A DNA stretch of 17,916 bases from JBMYRH01 sp049602155. GTDB taxonomy: Bacteria > Myxococcota_A > UBA9042 > PHBI01 > JBMYRH01. The position numbers and the translations under genes are program-made. Shown here piece by piece: positions 7,242 through 17,100 of the stretch. The notes beneath the pieces are model-generated. The model saw only the letters and a list, made by a program, of their open reading frames with translations, had not been told where the DNA came from and made no database searches. Each line of letters starts with the position of its first letter. Position 1 is the first letter of the stretch. The stretch lies in the NCBI GenBank assembly GCA_049602155.1, contig JBMYRH010000050.1:1-17916 (forward strand), read 5' to 3'.

Positions 7242-8729
7242 ATGACCAGATGTACGCCTCTCTTCGTGGCCCTCTGCCTTGTGCTCACCTCGGGGTGTGG
7301 CGGCGATGAGGAGGTTGAGCCTACGGACGAGACGGAGGCGTGTGAGGCCACCGACTCCTGCGACGACGACCCTGAAGAAGGCGAGGAGGAGGAGGACAAC
7401 GACCCCAACCGCATCGGGGTGCAGGGAGACGACTGCACCACGGCACGCGACTGCGCCCACAACGGTGCGTGCGAAGGCGGGCTCTGCGTCTGTCATCCAC
7501 CCTGGCACGGCGCCACGTGCACGACGCTCGAGATGGGCACGGTCGACAAGGCCGTCTACGGCTACCGAGAGGGCTTCCCGCTGACCACCAGCTGGGGTGG
7601 CAGTGTGCAATATGACGAGGCCAGCGGCCTCTACATCATGCTCGTGAGCGAGTACGTCGAGGAGTGCGCCAACTGGGGCTGGAACTCGACAGTGGTCGTC
7701 GCCACCTCGGAGGCCCCCGAGGGCCCCTATGAGAAAGAGTTCCGGCTCACTGGGGTGATGAGCCACGAAGCGATGCTGAGCCGAGGGCCTGGGGGCGAGT
7801 GGGTCGTCTACTTCACGGCGAGCGTGTTCGAGGGCGGTCTCCCCGCGAATGGCGACGCGGACTACGCCGATGACCAGGTGTGTGTGCGGGTGAGCGAAGA
7901 CGCGCCGTGTGAGTGTCCGGGGGATCCGCACAAAGGCTCAAACGATCCGACGTGGATGAGCATGACCGCCACGCCGCTTGATCGAGAGAGCTGGAGTGAG
8001 CCGGTGCAGATCTTCGACCCCGCGAGCCACTTCACAGACACCTCTAAGGACGGCTCACCGGCCGAGAGCATCGACGCGAACTTTAACGGCGTCATTGAGG
8101 ACGACGGGAGCTTTGTCGGCCTGTGGCGGACCTGGCAGTGCGTCGAGGACTTGGTCGAGGACAAGGCCGAGGCCTACAGCCGAGGGTCGGATGCGTGCTT
8201 CAGCGTCCCTCACGCGGTGCGAGCAAGCGACTGGGAGGACCCAAGCACCTACGTCATCGCGGACAAAAAGCGCGACCTCGATTGGCTCTTTGAAGCCGAG
8301 TACACCGTGAGCCCGACCGAGCGCCTCGCCCTCGGTATCGAGGACCCGATGGTCTACCGCGACAGTCGAAGCCCGGGCGTCTACCACGCCATCTTCCACG
8401 AGATGTTCGTCCCGACCGACAACGTCAGCCACGCCTACAGCGAAGACGGCGTCACATGGACCTACACCGGGCCGGTCTTCTCGGCCGATAACCCGGCCAA
8501 TATGCCCATAGTCACCTTCACCGACGGCACCGAGACCGGGCTCGCCTGCGAGCGCCCCCAGCTCATCGTCGTCGACGGGGTCCCCACCCACATCATCATC
8601 GGCGGCATCCCGAAGGGCCTGAACACAGACCCTGCCTACCCCGCTGACGCCGAGCCCGAGCTCCTCGATCAAGTCGAGGCCACCGGCTGGCCGGGCGGCG
8701 CGACCATGGTCATCCCGCTGGTCCCCTGA
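7242..8729 (+). CDS. Lipoprotein with EGF-like domain and GH43-like five-bladed propeller
   Basis: This gene begins 34 bp after the DUF1552 stop, with AAGGAG upstream, so it likely shares the operon. The 495-residue product has a lipoprotein signal (LTSGC, Cys19) and a very acidic spacer containing Glu runs. An EGF-like domain follows at about 65-97 (CAHNGACEGGLCVCHPPWHGATC in two parts: NGACEGGLCVC and PPWHGATC). The remaining 400 residues read as a beta-propeller of the GH43/GH32-like kind: TSWGGSVQYDEASGLYIMLV, a WNSTVVVATSEAPEGPYE blade, GIEDPMVYRDSR, and AYSEDGVTWTYTGPVF. The substrate cannot be told, and I cannot place the catalytic Asp/Glu triad with certainty. A carbohydrate-active or carbohydrate-binding surface role fits the CBM60-like module in the first gene of the operon. 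Confidence 0.85.
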   Translation: MTRCTPLFVALCLVLTSGCGGDEEVEPTDETEACEATDSCDDDPEEGEEEEDNDPNRIGVQGDDCTTARDCAHNGACEGGLCVCHPPWHGATCTTLEMGTVDKAVYGYREGFPLTTSWGGSVQYDEASGLYIMLVSEYVEECANWGWNSTVVVATSEAPEGPYEKEFRLTGVMSHEAMLSRGPGGEWVVYFTASVFEGGLPANGDADYADDQVCVRVSEDAPCECPGDPHKGSNDPTWMSMTATPLDRESWSEPVQIFDPASHFTDTSKDGSPAESIDANFNGVIEDDGSFVGLWRTWQCVEDLVEDKAEAYSRGSDACFSVPHAVRASDWEDPSTYVIADKKRDLDWLFEAEYTVSPTERLALGIEDPMVYRDSRSPGVYHAIFHEMFVPTDNVSHAYSEDGVTWTYTGPVFSADNPANMPIVTFTDGTETGLACERPQLIVVDGVPTHIIIGGIPKGLNTDPAYPADAEPELLDQVEATGWPGGATMVIPLVP

Positions 8730-8731
8730 GC

Positions 8732-8968
8732 TTAGAAGCAGAGCCGAAACGTGGACGCCCAGGCGCACGAGTCAAAGACGTGGCAGACGACCTCATAGCA
8801 GCCTGGTTCACGATCGATGACGCAACACATGCCTGAACCGTCTTGCTCGCAGTAGCTCGCGTACTCAGGGAGCGCGACCTGACATATCCCATGAGCCCAC
8901 GCGGACGTCGCCATCGCGCAGATGAACCCCACAGCCAGCAACGTCGCCCTCCACACGGCCACACCCAC
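8732..8968 (-). CDS. Small secreted peptide with eight cysteines, novel
   Basis: The 78-residue frame has a clean Sec signal (a hydrophobic stretch around LLAVGFICAMA, cleavage at AWA/HG). The mature part is about 52 residues and ends Cys-Phe. Eight mature cysteines follow the spacing C-x10-C-x7-CC-x7-C-x4-C-x5-C-x8-C, an even number suited to four disulphides. The start is GTG with no strong ribosome-binding site. A GTG two codons later is equally possible, and a stop closes the frame at 9011. It is convergent with the operon, its stop lying 2 bases beyond the operon's last TGA. I recognise no family. The signal peptide followed directly by a Cys-dense chain makes chance unlikely. A secreted toxin-like, inhibitor or binding peptide is possible, but no function can be assigned. 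Confidence 0.6.
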   Translation of the reverse strand: MGVAVWRATLLAVGFICAMATSAWAHGICQVALPEYASYCEQDGSGMCCVIDREPGCYEVVCHVFDSCAWASTFRLCF

Positions 8969-9115
8969 TTCCCGGGGCGCGTCATCAAGACCCTCGACCG
9001 CGCCCAGCCTTTAAAGGAGCGAGTCACCCTCCTGATTCCTTCACGGCAGCGCGCGTGACGCCACGAGGGAGACCCAACAGTCGACAAGGCGCGGGTGAAC
9101 CGACAGACTCCAGCC

Positions 9116-11074
9116 ATGCGATCTGCACGCCCCAACACCTCCTGGGTGGCCCTGCTAGGCCTGCTCCTCTCGACCACCCTCAGCGCAGCCTGCGGTGAGG
9201 CCGCCGAGCCGGCGCCAGGGCCCGATTCGAGCGTGGCCGACGCCGAGAGTTCGGCTGAGGAGGTCACCCCTGGCCCCAGAGAACCAGCCGATGTCGTTGA
9301 AGCCGTCGACACGGTGACCCTCGATACGCAAGGCAGCGTCATCGAGGCCCCCATGACCGACGCACAGCAACCTGACGCACAGCAACTCGATACAGACACA
9401 CCCGACGGGCAGGAGCCAGACGCCGCCCCAGCATCGCCTGACGCCGCGGACACCCAAGGCGCTGACGACACGACCATCACGGACGCACTCGAGAGTGATG
9501 CACAGAGTCCCGCGCCGGACACCAGCCTCGGGGACGTAGAGGACAGCGCAGCCGAGGAGGACAGCACTGTCGAAGAGGACGCCCAGGCCGTGGCAGACAC
9601 CGAGGACACCGAGGACATCGCCGTCGTCGACCCTTGCCCCACCTGCCCACCGTCTGAAGCCGCAGCTGAGCACGCCATCGCCGCTGAGGCGCTCACTCAA
9701 GACCTTGAGCGCACACGCCACAACCCGCTCAAGGGCTTCATCACGTCCTACGCATGGAGCGCGCCCGCCAACGATTTCCCAGACCAAATGGAGTTCCTCT
9801 ATCTGCCGATGGCGGACGTCTGGGGCGCTGACGGCGACACCTTTGAAGCCGGGCTCGAGCCGCTCCTCGTCGCCGCTGCGGCGCGGCAGCATCAGGTGGT
9901 CTTGCGCATCTACATCGACTACCCGAACAAGACCTCAGGGCTCCCAGGTTACCTCGCTGAGACCGTCCCTTGCAGCGTCTACAGCGACCACGGGGGCGGG
10001 TGCTCACCCGACTACGACCACCCGCTGCTCGTGGACGCCATGGTGGCGCTCATCAACGCCTTGGGCGAGCGCTATGACGCAGACCCGAGGCTCGGCGTCA
10101 TCCAGGTAGGGCTCTTGGGATTTTGGGGCGAGTGGCACACCTGGCCGCACACAGAGTGGTTCCCCTCTCTCGCGACCCAAGAGGCGGTCTTGACCGCCTT
10201 TGATGATGCCTTTGAGGTCACGCTGCTCCAGGTCAGGCGCGCCGCAGCCAACGCGGTGAGCCTGAGGATCGGCTATCACGACGACTCCTTTGCCTACTCC
10301 ACCTTGGGGGACATCGACTGGTTTTTCTGGCCGGGCTTAATCACTGCAGGCGCCGACACCCGCTGGCAAGAGGTGATGATGGGCGGTGAGCTCCGCCCCG
10401 AGCTGCAAGCAAGCATCTTTGAGGAGGGCTACACGCTCGACACCTACGCGCAAGACTTCAACACCTGCATTCAGACCACCCACGCGAGCTACATGCTCAA
10501 CTACCAGGCCTTCAACGAGGGTGGCGCCGGCTATCAAGGGGACGAGCGCGCCGCAGCAGAGGCCTCAGCGCTCATGATGGGCTACACCTTTGAGCTCACC
10601 AAGGCCTCGATAAGCCTATTCGGCCTTCACCAGGGGCAGCTCGACGCGACGGTCACCCTGGAGATCACCCAGAGCGGCGTCGCGCCCTTTTATTACCCGC
10701 TGAGCCTGGGCCTGAGCTCAGACGCCTTGGACGGTGTGGCCTTAAGCGATGGTGACTTGAGCGGTCTCTTGCCCGGCGAGGCGATGACGATGACAGTCGC
10801 CCTCGGCACGATCCCGGTCACAGCCCTCGGCGAGGCGATGACCCTTCACCTGATGAGCGACATGCTGCTCGAGGGCCAAGAGGTGCTGCTCGCCACCGAG
10901 ACGCCCTGGACCAGCCCCGACGGCCCGACTGCGCTCAAGTGGGACCTCCAATGTGAGGTCGACGGCCAGACCTATGAGCTCGGTGAGGTCATCGCGACAT
11001 CCGATGGCGCCTGCCCCTGTGTCTGCGACCTAGCTGGCCCCTCAAGCGTCTGTGGTGACGCCGTCTGTCCGTAG
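9116..11074 (+). CDS. DUF4832-type TIM-barrel lipoprotein
   Basis: From the ATG at 9116 the product is 652 residues, with a lipoprotein signal ending LSAAC (Cys26). A GTG seven codons upstream at 9095 has a weak AAGG five bases before it and is an alternative start. Residues about 27-175 are an Asp/Ala/Glu/Pro-rich linker with repeated PDAQQ and DTxD elements, ending in the short Cys pair CPTC. The catalytic-like domain begins at NPLKGF (about 203) and includes VVLRIYIDYP and GFWGEWHTWP (about 335-344), hallmarks of the DUF4832/DUF4874 family. The WGEWH Glu is a candidate acid/base residue of a glycosidase-like barrel. A beta-sandwich follows from about 505 (DATVTLEITQSGVAPFYYPLSL). The last 35 residues are Cys-rich (CPCVCD...CGDAVC). 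Activity is not established for the family; a polysaccharide substrate is inferred. Confidence 0.85.
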   Translation: MRSARPNTSWVALLGLLLSTTLSAACGEAAEPAPGPDSSVADAESSAEEVTPGPREPADVVEAVDTVTLDTQGSVIEAPMTDAQQPDAQQLDTDTPDGQEPDAAPASPDAADTQGADDTTITDALESDAQSPAPDTSLGDVEDSAAEEDSTVEEDAQAVADTEDTEDIAVVDPCPTCPPSEAAAEHAIAAEALTQDLERTRHNPLKGFITSYAWSAPANDFPDQMEFLYLPMADVWGADGDTFEAGLEPLLVAAAARQHQVVLRIYIDYPNKTSGLPGYLAETVPCSVYSDHGGGCSPDYDHPLLVDAMVALINALGERYDADPRLGVIQVGLLGFWGEWHTWPHTEWFPSLATQEAVLTAFDDAFEVTLLQVRRAAANAVSLRIGYHDDSFAYSTLGDIDWFFWPGLITAGADTRWQEVMMGGELRPELQASIFEEGYTLDTYAQDFNTCIQTTHASYMLNYQAFNEGGAGYQGDERAAAEASALMMGYTFELTKASISLFGLHQGQLDATVTLEITQSGVAPFYYPLSLGLSSDALDGVALSDGDLSGLLPGEAMTMTVALGTIPVTALGEAMTLHLMSDMLLEGQEVLLATETPWTSPDGPTALKWDLQCEVDGQTYELGEVIATSDGACPCVCDLAGPSSVCGDAVCP

Positions 11075-11080
11075 CGCACA

Positions 11081-11097
11081 GAGTGAAGAGATCACTC
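11081..11097 (+). terminator. Weak putative terminator after the DUF4832 gene
   Basis: GAGTGA 11081-11086 and TCACTC 11092-11097 form a perfect 6-bp stem with a 5-base loop, 7 bp after the stop. The broken T-rich tail GCTTCTTTA follows. It is short and only moderately stable. Confidence 0.3.
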
Positions 11098-11193
11098 GCT
11101 TCTTTAGGTTGCAGCGCGCGGCCTCAGTGGCTCGACAAATGCGCTGAGAATGGGGGAGAGTAGAGGGAACCTGAATGCGCCCGGAGATCGCCC

Positions 11194-14100
11194 ATGCGTG
11201 GACTAAAGTCCCTCGCCATCCTCAGCCTGCTCGCCCTTCCGCTTTGCCTCGCGGCGTGCAGCAGCGGCTCGAACACCCAGGGAGCCGAGCCCACGACGCC
11301 TGGGGTCGATGCGCTCACCGACACCTCCACCACACCGTCGACGGTGAGCGACGCAGGCTGGGCAGAGGACACCGCTGAGCCCAGGCTCAGCGACGCCAAC
11401 AGCGGCACGGGCAACGATGTCATCGAGGCACGCGGAGACAGTCAGGTGACCGACGCTGGCCAAGCAGACGACCACGCCTTTGGCGCGCCTTGTGACTCGG
11501 GTGACGACTGCTTCTCAGGGCTCTGCACCGAGCATATGGGCGATACGGTCTGCACCAAGACCTGCGAAGATGAGTGTCCTGCGGGCTGGTCGTGCGAGTC
11601 GGTGACGATCTCAGGCGGTGACGCGATCTACCTCTGCGTCTCTTCCTTTGAGCACCTCTGTCGGCCATGCATGAGCGGAGACGACTGCGTCTCTGAGACG
11701 AGCGAGGCCGCGTGCATCGACTATGACGGTCAAGGCGGGTTTTGCGGCGCAGGCTGTGAGGTCGATAGCGACTGCCCCGAGGGCTTCGCGTGCCAAGAGT
11801 CGGTCTCGACCCGAGGCGGCACCTCGAGCCAGTGCGTCGATGTCGATGGCGTCTGTGAATGCTCGGACATCGCGACAGAGCTCGGCCTGGCCACAAAGTG
11901 CGCGCTCAACAATGACTTTGGGACCTGTGAGGGGCTCAGGACCTGCACGGCGGAGGGCTTGAGCGCGTGCGACGCTCCCACGCCAGCGGAGGATGTCTGT
12001 AACGGCGTCGATGACGACTGTGACGGCGAGACCGACGAGGTCGATTGCGAGGATGAAAACCCGTGCACAGAGGACATGTGCAGTGGCGAGGCGGGCTGCA
12101 CACACACGGTCACCGGCGGCGCGCCCTGTGACGACGGCGACGTGACGACCAGCGGAGATACGTGTACGAGCGCAGGCACGTGCATCGGCGAACCCATCGT
12201 CTGTCCAGACGACAACCCATGCATCCTCGAGGCCACGCCCAACGGCACCGAGTGCGAGGTGACCTACAAGCCTCAAGGCGCCTTCTGTGACGACGGGGAC
12301 ATCGGCACCAAAGACGACCTCTGTGACGGCGCTGATGGCTGCAAAGGCACGCCCTATACCTGTGAGCCGAGCGCGTGTGAGGCCAGCTCAACCCCGAACG
12401 GGGTGGACTGTGATGTGGAGTATTGGGCGGCGCTCACGCCCTGCGATGACGGGGATGCGAGCACCAAAGAGGACCAGTGTGACGGCGAGGGCGGCTGCAT
12501 GGGCACGCCCTATACCTGCGAGCCGAGCGCGTGTCAGGCCACGAGCGAGCCGGATGGCACGGGCTGCGTTGTGACGCCGAAGGTCTTGGGCATCGCCTGT
12601 GATGATGGCGAGCTTGGCACCAAAGGCGACCAGTGCGATGGCCTCGGGGCCTGCGTCGGAACGCCCTACACCTGTGAGCCCGGGCCATGCACAGACTCAA
12701 GCACGCCCAACGGCACCGACTGCGATGTCACCTTCAGCGCCGAGGGCCTCGGCTGTGACGACGGAGAGCTCAACACCAAAAACGACGCTTGCGACGGCGC
12801 GGGCACATGCTCGGGCACGCCCTACACCTGCGAGCCAAGCGCATGTCAGGCGACGAGCGAGCCCGATGGCGAGGGCTGCGTGGTGCAGAACAAGGTCGCT
12901 GGCTTTGCGTGCGATGATGAGGACCCTGAGACCAAGGGTGACGTCTGCGACGGGCTGGGTGCGTGCCAAGGCGAGCCCTACACCTGTGAGCCCGAGGTGT
13001 GTCAGGCGAGCGCATCGCCAAACGGCACAGACTGTGACGTGAGCTTCAGCGCCGCAGGCATCGGCTGTGATGATGGTGACCCGAGCACGAAGGTCGACGC
13101 CTGTGACGGCTTTGGCGCGTGCGTCGGTCAGAGCTACACCTGTGAGCCCACGCAATGCGAGGCCTCGAGCACGCCCAACGGCACCGGCTGTGACGTGAGC
13201 TTTAAGGCCCTCGGCGTCGACTGCGATGACCAAGACCCGACGACCCAAAACGACACCTGCGACGGCATAGGCGGCTGCGCAGGCGAGACCTACACCTGCA
13301 GCCCTCAGAGCTGTGAGCTCTCAAGCGTCCCCGATGGTGAGGGGTGTGAGGTGACCTACGCTGCAGAGTCCGCGGCCTGCGACGACCAGGACCCGGAGAC
13401 CCTCGGCGACCAATGCGACGGAGCAGGCGGATGTGCGGGCACGCCCTATAGCTGCACGCCGAGTCAGTGCGATATCTCCTCAACCCCCAACGGCTTTGAC
13501 TGTGACGTCGCGCACAAGGCGGTCGGAACACCCTGCGATGACGGGGATGAGAACACCAAAGACGACCAGTGTGATGGCGGCGGGGCCTGCGTTGGTGAGG
13601 TCTATGGGTGTGTGCCCAGCCAATGTGAGGCGCAGAGCGTGCCCGATGGCGATGGCTGCGCCGTGAGCTATATCGCCCAAGGCGTCGGCTGCGATGACGG
13701 GGACGTCAACACGAGAGACGATGCGTGTGATGGCTCAGGCGGATGTGTGGGGACGCCCTACACCTGTGAGCCCACGCAGTGTGAGTCCAAGAGCGTCCCC
13801 GACGGGGTGGGCTGCGTCATCGAGAACGCGCCCGCGGCCATCGCCTGTGACGATGGGGAGCTTGGCACCAAGGTCGACGTCTGTGACGGCTTCGGCGGCT
13901 GCGCAGGCACGCCCTACACCTGTGAGGCAAATGAGTGTGACGCTGCCTCGGTCCCCAACGGCACAGACTGCACCATCACCCCAAAAGCTCAGGGCGTGAG
14001 CTGTGATGACGGAGAGCTTGGCACCAAGGGTGACCAATGTGACGGCGAGAGCGGGTGTTCGGGCACGCCCTTTAGCTGCACCCCCGGGCTCTGTGAGCTG

Positions 14101-17100
14101 AGCTCAACCCCCGATGGCGAGGGCTGCGAGGTCGTCTACGCCCAAAGCGAGACCCCCTGTGATGACGCTAACCCGACGACAAAGACCGACATCTGCGATG
14201 GCGCTGGCGGGTGTCAGGGCACGCCTTATGCCTGTGAGCCGAGCCAATGCGAGGCCTCGAGCACGCCTGATGGCTCGGGCTGCGAAGTGAGCTTCAAGGC
14301 CGAGGGCGCGCTCTGCGACGACGAAGATCCGACCACCCAAGGCGACGTGTGCGATGGCGCTGGCGGCTGCGCAGGCACGCCCTACACCTGCACACCGGGC
14401 GTCTGTGAGACCTCGAGCACGCCTGATGGCACGGGCTGCGTGGTCGTCTATGACGCACAAGGGAGCGCATGTGATGACCTCAACGATGGCACCCAAGGCG
14501 ACCAGTGTGACGGTGTTGGCACCTGCAGCGGGACGCCTTACACCTGTGAGCCCGGGATCTGTGAGCTCTCAAGCACGCCCAACGGCACAGACTGTGACGT
14601 CGTCTACGTCGAGGCCACCGCGGCCTGTGATGACGGCGAGGACAGCACCAAGGGTGATCAGTGTAACGGCTCCGGCGCCTGCATCGGCACGCCTTACACG
14701 TGTGAAGCGAGCCAATGTGAGGCCTCGAGCACACCTGACGGCACGGGCTGCGTGGTGAGCTTCAAGGCCGAGGGCCTCAGCTGCGACGACGGCGAGGTCA
14801 CGACCAAGGATGACCAGTGCGATGGCGCGGGCGGATGCATGGGTGAGACCTACACCTGTGTGCCCAGCCAGTGCGAGGCGACGAGCGAGCCCGATGGCAC
14901 AGGCTGCGTCGTGAGCTTTGAGGCCCCAGGCGTGAGCTGCGACGACGAGGAGCTGACGACCAAAACCGACATCTGCGATGGCGCGGGCGGGTGCAGCGGC
15001 ACGCCTTATGTATGCGAGCCCACGCAATGTCAGTTGAGCTCGGTCCATGACGGAGAGGGCTGCGTCATCACCAACAAAGCGGGCGGCGAAGGCTGTGATG
15101 ACAGCGACCTGACGACCCTCGATGACGTCTGTGACGGGCTTGGGGCGTGTCAGGGGACGCCTTATGTCTGCGCGCCGAGCCAGTGTGAGGCCACGGCCAC
15201 CCACAACGGCACCGGCTGTGATGTGAGCTATAAAGAGAGCGGTGAAGGCTGCGACGACTTGGACCTAAGCACGGTCGATGACGCCTGCGACGGCTCAGGG
15301 GGCTGCGCCGGTATCCCGACGGTCTGTGGTGACGACCTCACCGAGGGCCTCGAGGTCTGTGATGACGGCAACACGGCTACCGAGGCCTGCGCCTATGGCG
15401 AGGAGAGCTGCGAGGTCTGCGGACCAGAGTGTAGCTACGTCTCTGGCACCCTCACGGGCTACTGCGGCGATGAGGTCATCCAGGGTAGTGAGGGTGAGGC
15501 CTGCGATGATGGCAACACCACAGACGGCGACGGCTGCTCGGCGAGCTGCGCGTCAGAGAGCCTTGGGGTCGACTGTGCGGAGGTTCACCTCAACAACCCT
15601 GAACTCCCTGACGGAACCTACCTCATCGACCCAGACGGGGAGGGCGGAGAGGCCCCCTTCGAGGTCTACTGCGACATGACCACTGATGGCGGTGGGTGGA
15701 CAGCCTTGATCAATCCCTTTGACCACTCGCAGAGCTACATGGAGCGCTTTCCTGTGACGACCAATACAGTGAACAGCTACCAAATCGACTCAAATCAGGG
15801 GGTCAGCTGGGGAACGACCGTCAGCACAGACGATGAATGGGCTAGCGAGCCCTTCCGTTTCCAGGTCAATTTCAACTACGACGAGATGCGAGTCATCCAC
15901 TCAGGCGACTACGCCGACGGACTGGGGAGGCTCCAAATTCGCGGTGACAACGGGACCATCCTCTACAGTGTCGACGCCTGGGTAGAAGACGCTAAAGGAC
16001 AGTCACTCTATATCCTGGGTGTTGCCATTTATATCGAAGAACTCGTCGTCTTCGACAACCGAGAAGATACGATCGCCACGCCCGACAACAACTGGATCCG
16101 GGTGGCCATGAATGGCTACCAGCAACAATACGACTACAGTCGCCGCTACGTAAGAGCCATCTGGCTGAGGCGTAATGTCTGCGGTGACGGCAAGGTTGAT
16201 GAGGGCGAGGAATGCGATGATGGCAACACCCTCGATGACGACGGGTGCACATCGAGCTGCGCCCTCCTCACGCAAGGCATCGACTGCGCCGATATCTACG
16301 CCAATGACCCCCTTGTCGGTGATGGCATCTACACCATTGACCCGGACGGGGAAGGCGGAGATGACCCCTTCGAGGTGTACTGCGACATGACGACCGAGGG
16401 CGGCGGATGGACGCTCGTCACCCACCTGGCGGACAACACATTCCCCTTCATCGCTGAGAACGAAGACTTTGGCACGCCGAGCCTCAGCAGCAACTACAGC
16501 TTGGAGCTCGCAGCCACGGCGCTCTCGTTCAACCAAAGGTTGGTCCGTTATGGGGCCGAGCTCGCAGACGCGGTCGTTATCAACAGCGATGACTATGTCG
16601 GACCGGGGGGGGCCAACATTTGGGAGGGCGGGACACCTGAGGTCTTGCTCGCCGCGACCAACTCCGGGAACGCGAGCGGATGCCGACACTACTACCTCGC
16701 GATCGATCCATCTGGCGCCTGTTTTCAAAACAACGATTACGGGTGTTACGACCACGCAGTGGCTGGACGTGAGCGAGAGGGGACGAGCTGGTGCGGCAGT
16801 GGATGGAACGGTGCGATGGCGACCTTTGTCAGGTCCCTAAGCGTCGACAGCGACGATGATGGCGTCACAGCAAACCTCGACTGCGATGACAGCGACCCGG
16901 ACATCTACCCTGGCGCGCCTGAGACAGCCGCAAGTGGCGTCGACAGCGACTGCGACGGCTACGTCACCCTGCCCGAGGGGAGCTTTGTGATGGGCTCGCC
17001 AGAGAGCGAGCCGTGCCGCTATTCCGACGAGACCGAGCACGAGGTGACGCTGACCCGGTCTTTTGAGCTGAAGGCAAGGGAGGTGACCCAAGCTGAGTGG

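Noticed and set aside
7152..7931. Minus-strand frame of 259 residues at the DUF1552/propeller junction
   Set aside because: It crosses the boundary of two well-supported plus-strand genes and shows no coding motif.
8710..9696. Minus-strand frame of 328 residues
   Set aside because: It is a Ser/Ala-rich shadow of the low-complexity acidic linker at 9190-9640 and also overlaps the Cys-rich peptide in another frame.
12193..15315. Regular 156-bp periodicity as a CRISPR or satellite array
   Set aside because: The period is within one open frame, units are diverged throughout, and no constant repeat with variable spacers exists; it is a protein repeat.
16003..16755. Minus-strand frame of 250 residues
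   Set aside because: It lies antisense to the two GGGW domains, whose conserved motifs show the plus strand is coding.
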